The notes under the pieces were generated by a model. The model was not told the DNA's origin. It did no database searches and saw only the letters and a program-made list of their open reading frames with translations. From the NCBI RefSeq assembly GCF_000312105.1, contig NZ_HE978636.1:6213-70212 (forward strand): a stretch of 64,000 nucleotides of DNA, written 5' to 3'. Source of the DNA: Aeromicrobium massiliense JC14. Its GTDB lineage: Bacteria > Actinomycetota > Actinomycetes > Propionibacteriales > Nocardioidaceae. Position numbers and translations under genes: made by a program. The first letter of the stretch is position 1. Each line of letters begins with the position of its first letter. Below, piece after piece: positions 63,979 to 64,000 of the stretch.

Positions 63979-64000
63979 AAGTTGCCACGGAGGATTATGC

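Overview
The window is a stretch of very GC-rich chromosome from a high-GC actinobacterium. Gene content (mtrA-mtrB-lpqB, WhiB, acyl-CoA carboxylase epsilon subunit, DUF3499, Rv3235-like and TIGR03089 proteins) and gene order broadly follow the Mycobacterium tuberculosis Rv3235-Rv3285 block. The style of the genes (malate:quinone oxidoreductase, SAF/CpaE pair, PGRP-LGFP-SpoIID fusion, no mycolate genes) suggests a member of the Nocardioidaceae, possibly Aeromicrobium or a relative. The genus is an inference. I see about 60 protein genes. I recognise no rRNA or tRNA gene, CRISPR array, insertion sequence or prophage. No gap between genes exceeds about 220 bases.

Layout. 1-6.2 kb: the first codons of a minus-strand exported protein, then an OmpR-type two-component system followed by two membrane glycosyltransferases and a DUF2505 gene. 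6.3-10.7 kb: a minus-strand run with a WS/DGAT-like acyltransferase lacking its catalytic histidine, a TadZ/CpaE-like ATPase and a SAF protein, next to a small BldC-like DNA-binding gene. 10.9-12 kb: LysM membrane protein and Rv3235-like protein. 12-23.7 kb: a long minus-strand block read as sahH, mtrA, mtrB, lpqB, comF, hpf, a LuxR-type response regulator, a YcaQ-type DNA glycosylase and secA. 23.9-31.7 kb: DUF808 membrane protein, Trm112-like protein, phosphomannomutase, DUF3499, a zincin-like protein, DUF5719, a large GT2 membrane glycosyltransferase and whiB2. 31.8-37.6 kb: a degenerate CofD/FbiA homologue, a TIGR03089 protein, a Wzm/Wzt-type polysaccharide exporter and two LCP ligases. 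37.7-46 kb: epimerase, a TetR-controlled EamA transporter, a PIN-like protein, acyl-CoA dehydrogenase, mqo and a VOC protein. 46-50.2 kb: purE, purK, an adenylate cyclase, a PH-domain protein and birA. 50.2-60.3 kb: accD and its epsilon subunit, a GGDEF-EAL protein, maf, a split PAS/MCP sensor pair, a second acyl-CoA dehydrogenase and the biotin carboxylase accA. 60.4-64 kb: a small membrane protein and a three-domain cell-wall hydrolase.

How it works together. Several blocks concern the envelope: glycosyltransferases, exporter, LCP ligases, the MtrAB-LpqB system and the final hydrolase, whose upstream region carries a GTCACA-containing direct repeat that could be an MtrA site. A second theme is acyl-CoA carboxylation: birA (biotin attachment), accD, accE and accA, with two acyl-CoA dehydrogenases nearby. 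About eighteen genes have a TANNNT-like -10 element 6-8 nt before the start codon, pointing to widespread leaderless mRNAs; I used this to choose several starts.

Most unusual points: a pair of 105-bp gap-free homologous palindromic elements with CTCACCC/GGGTGAG ends and covarying stems, each filling a convergent gene junction; a repeated terminator cassette with ACGCACGA just after the stop codon; three 10-bp tandem repeats before the LysM gene next to a BldC-like gene; a TetR operator lying inside the first codons of its target; a decayed but intact FbiA-like gene; and the split PAS/MCP pair.
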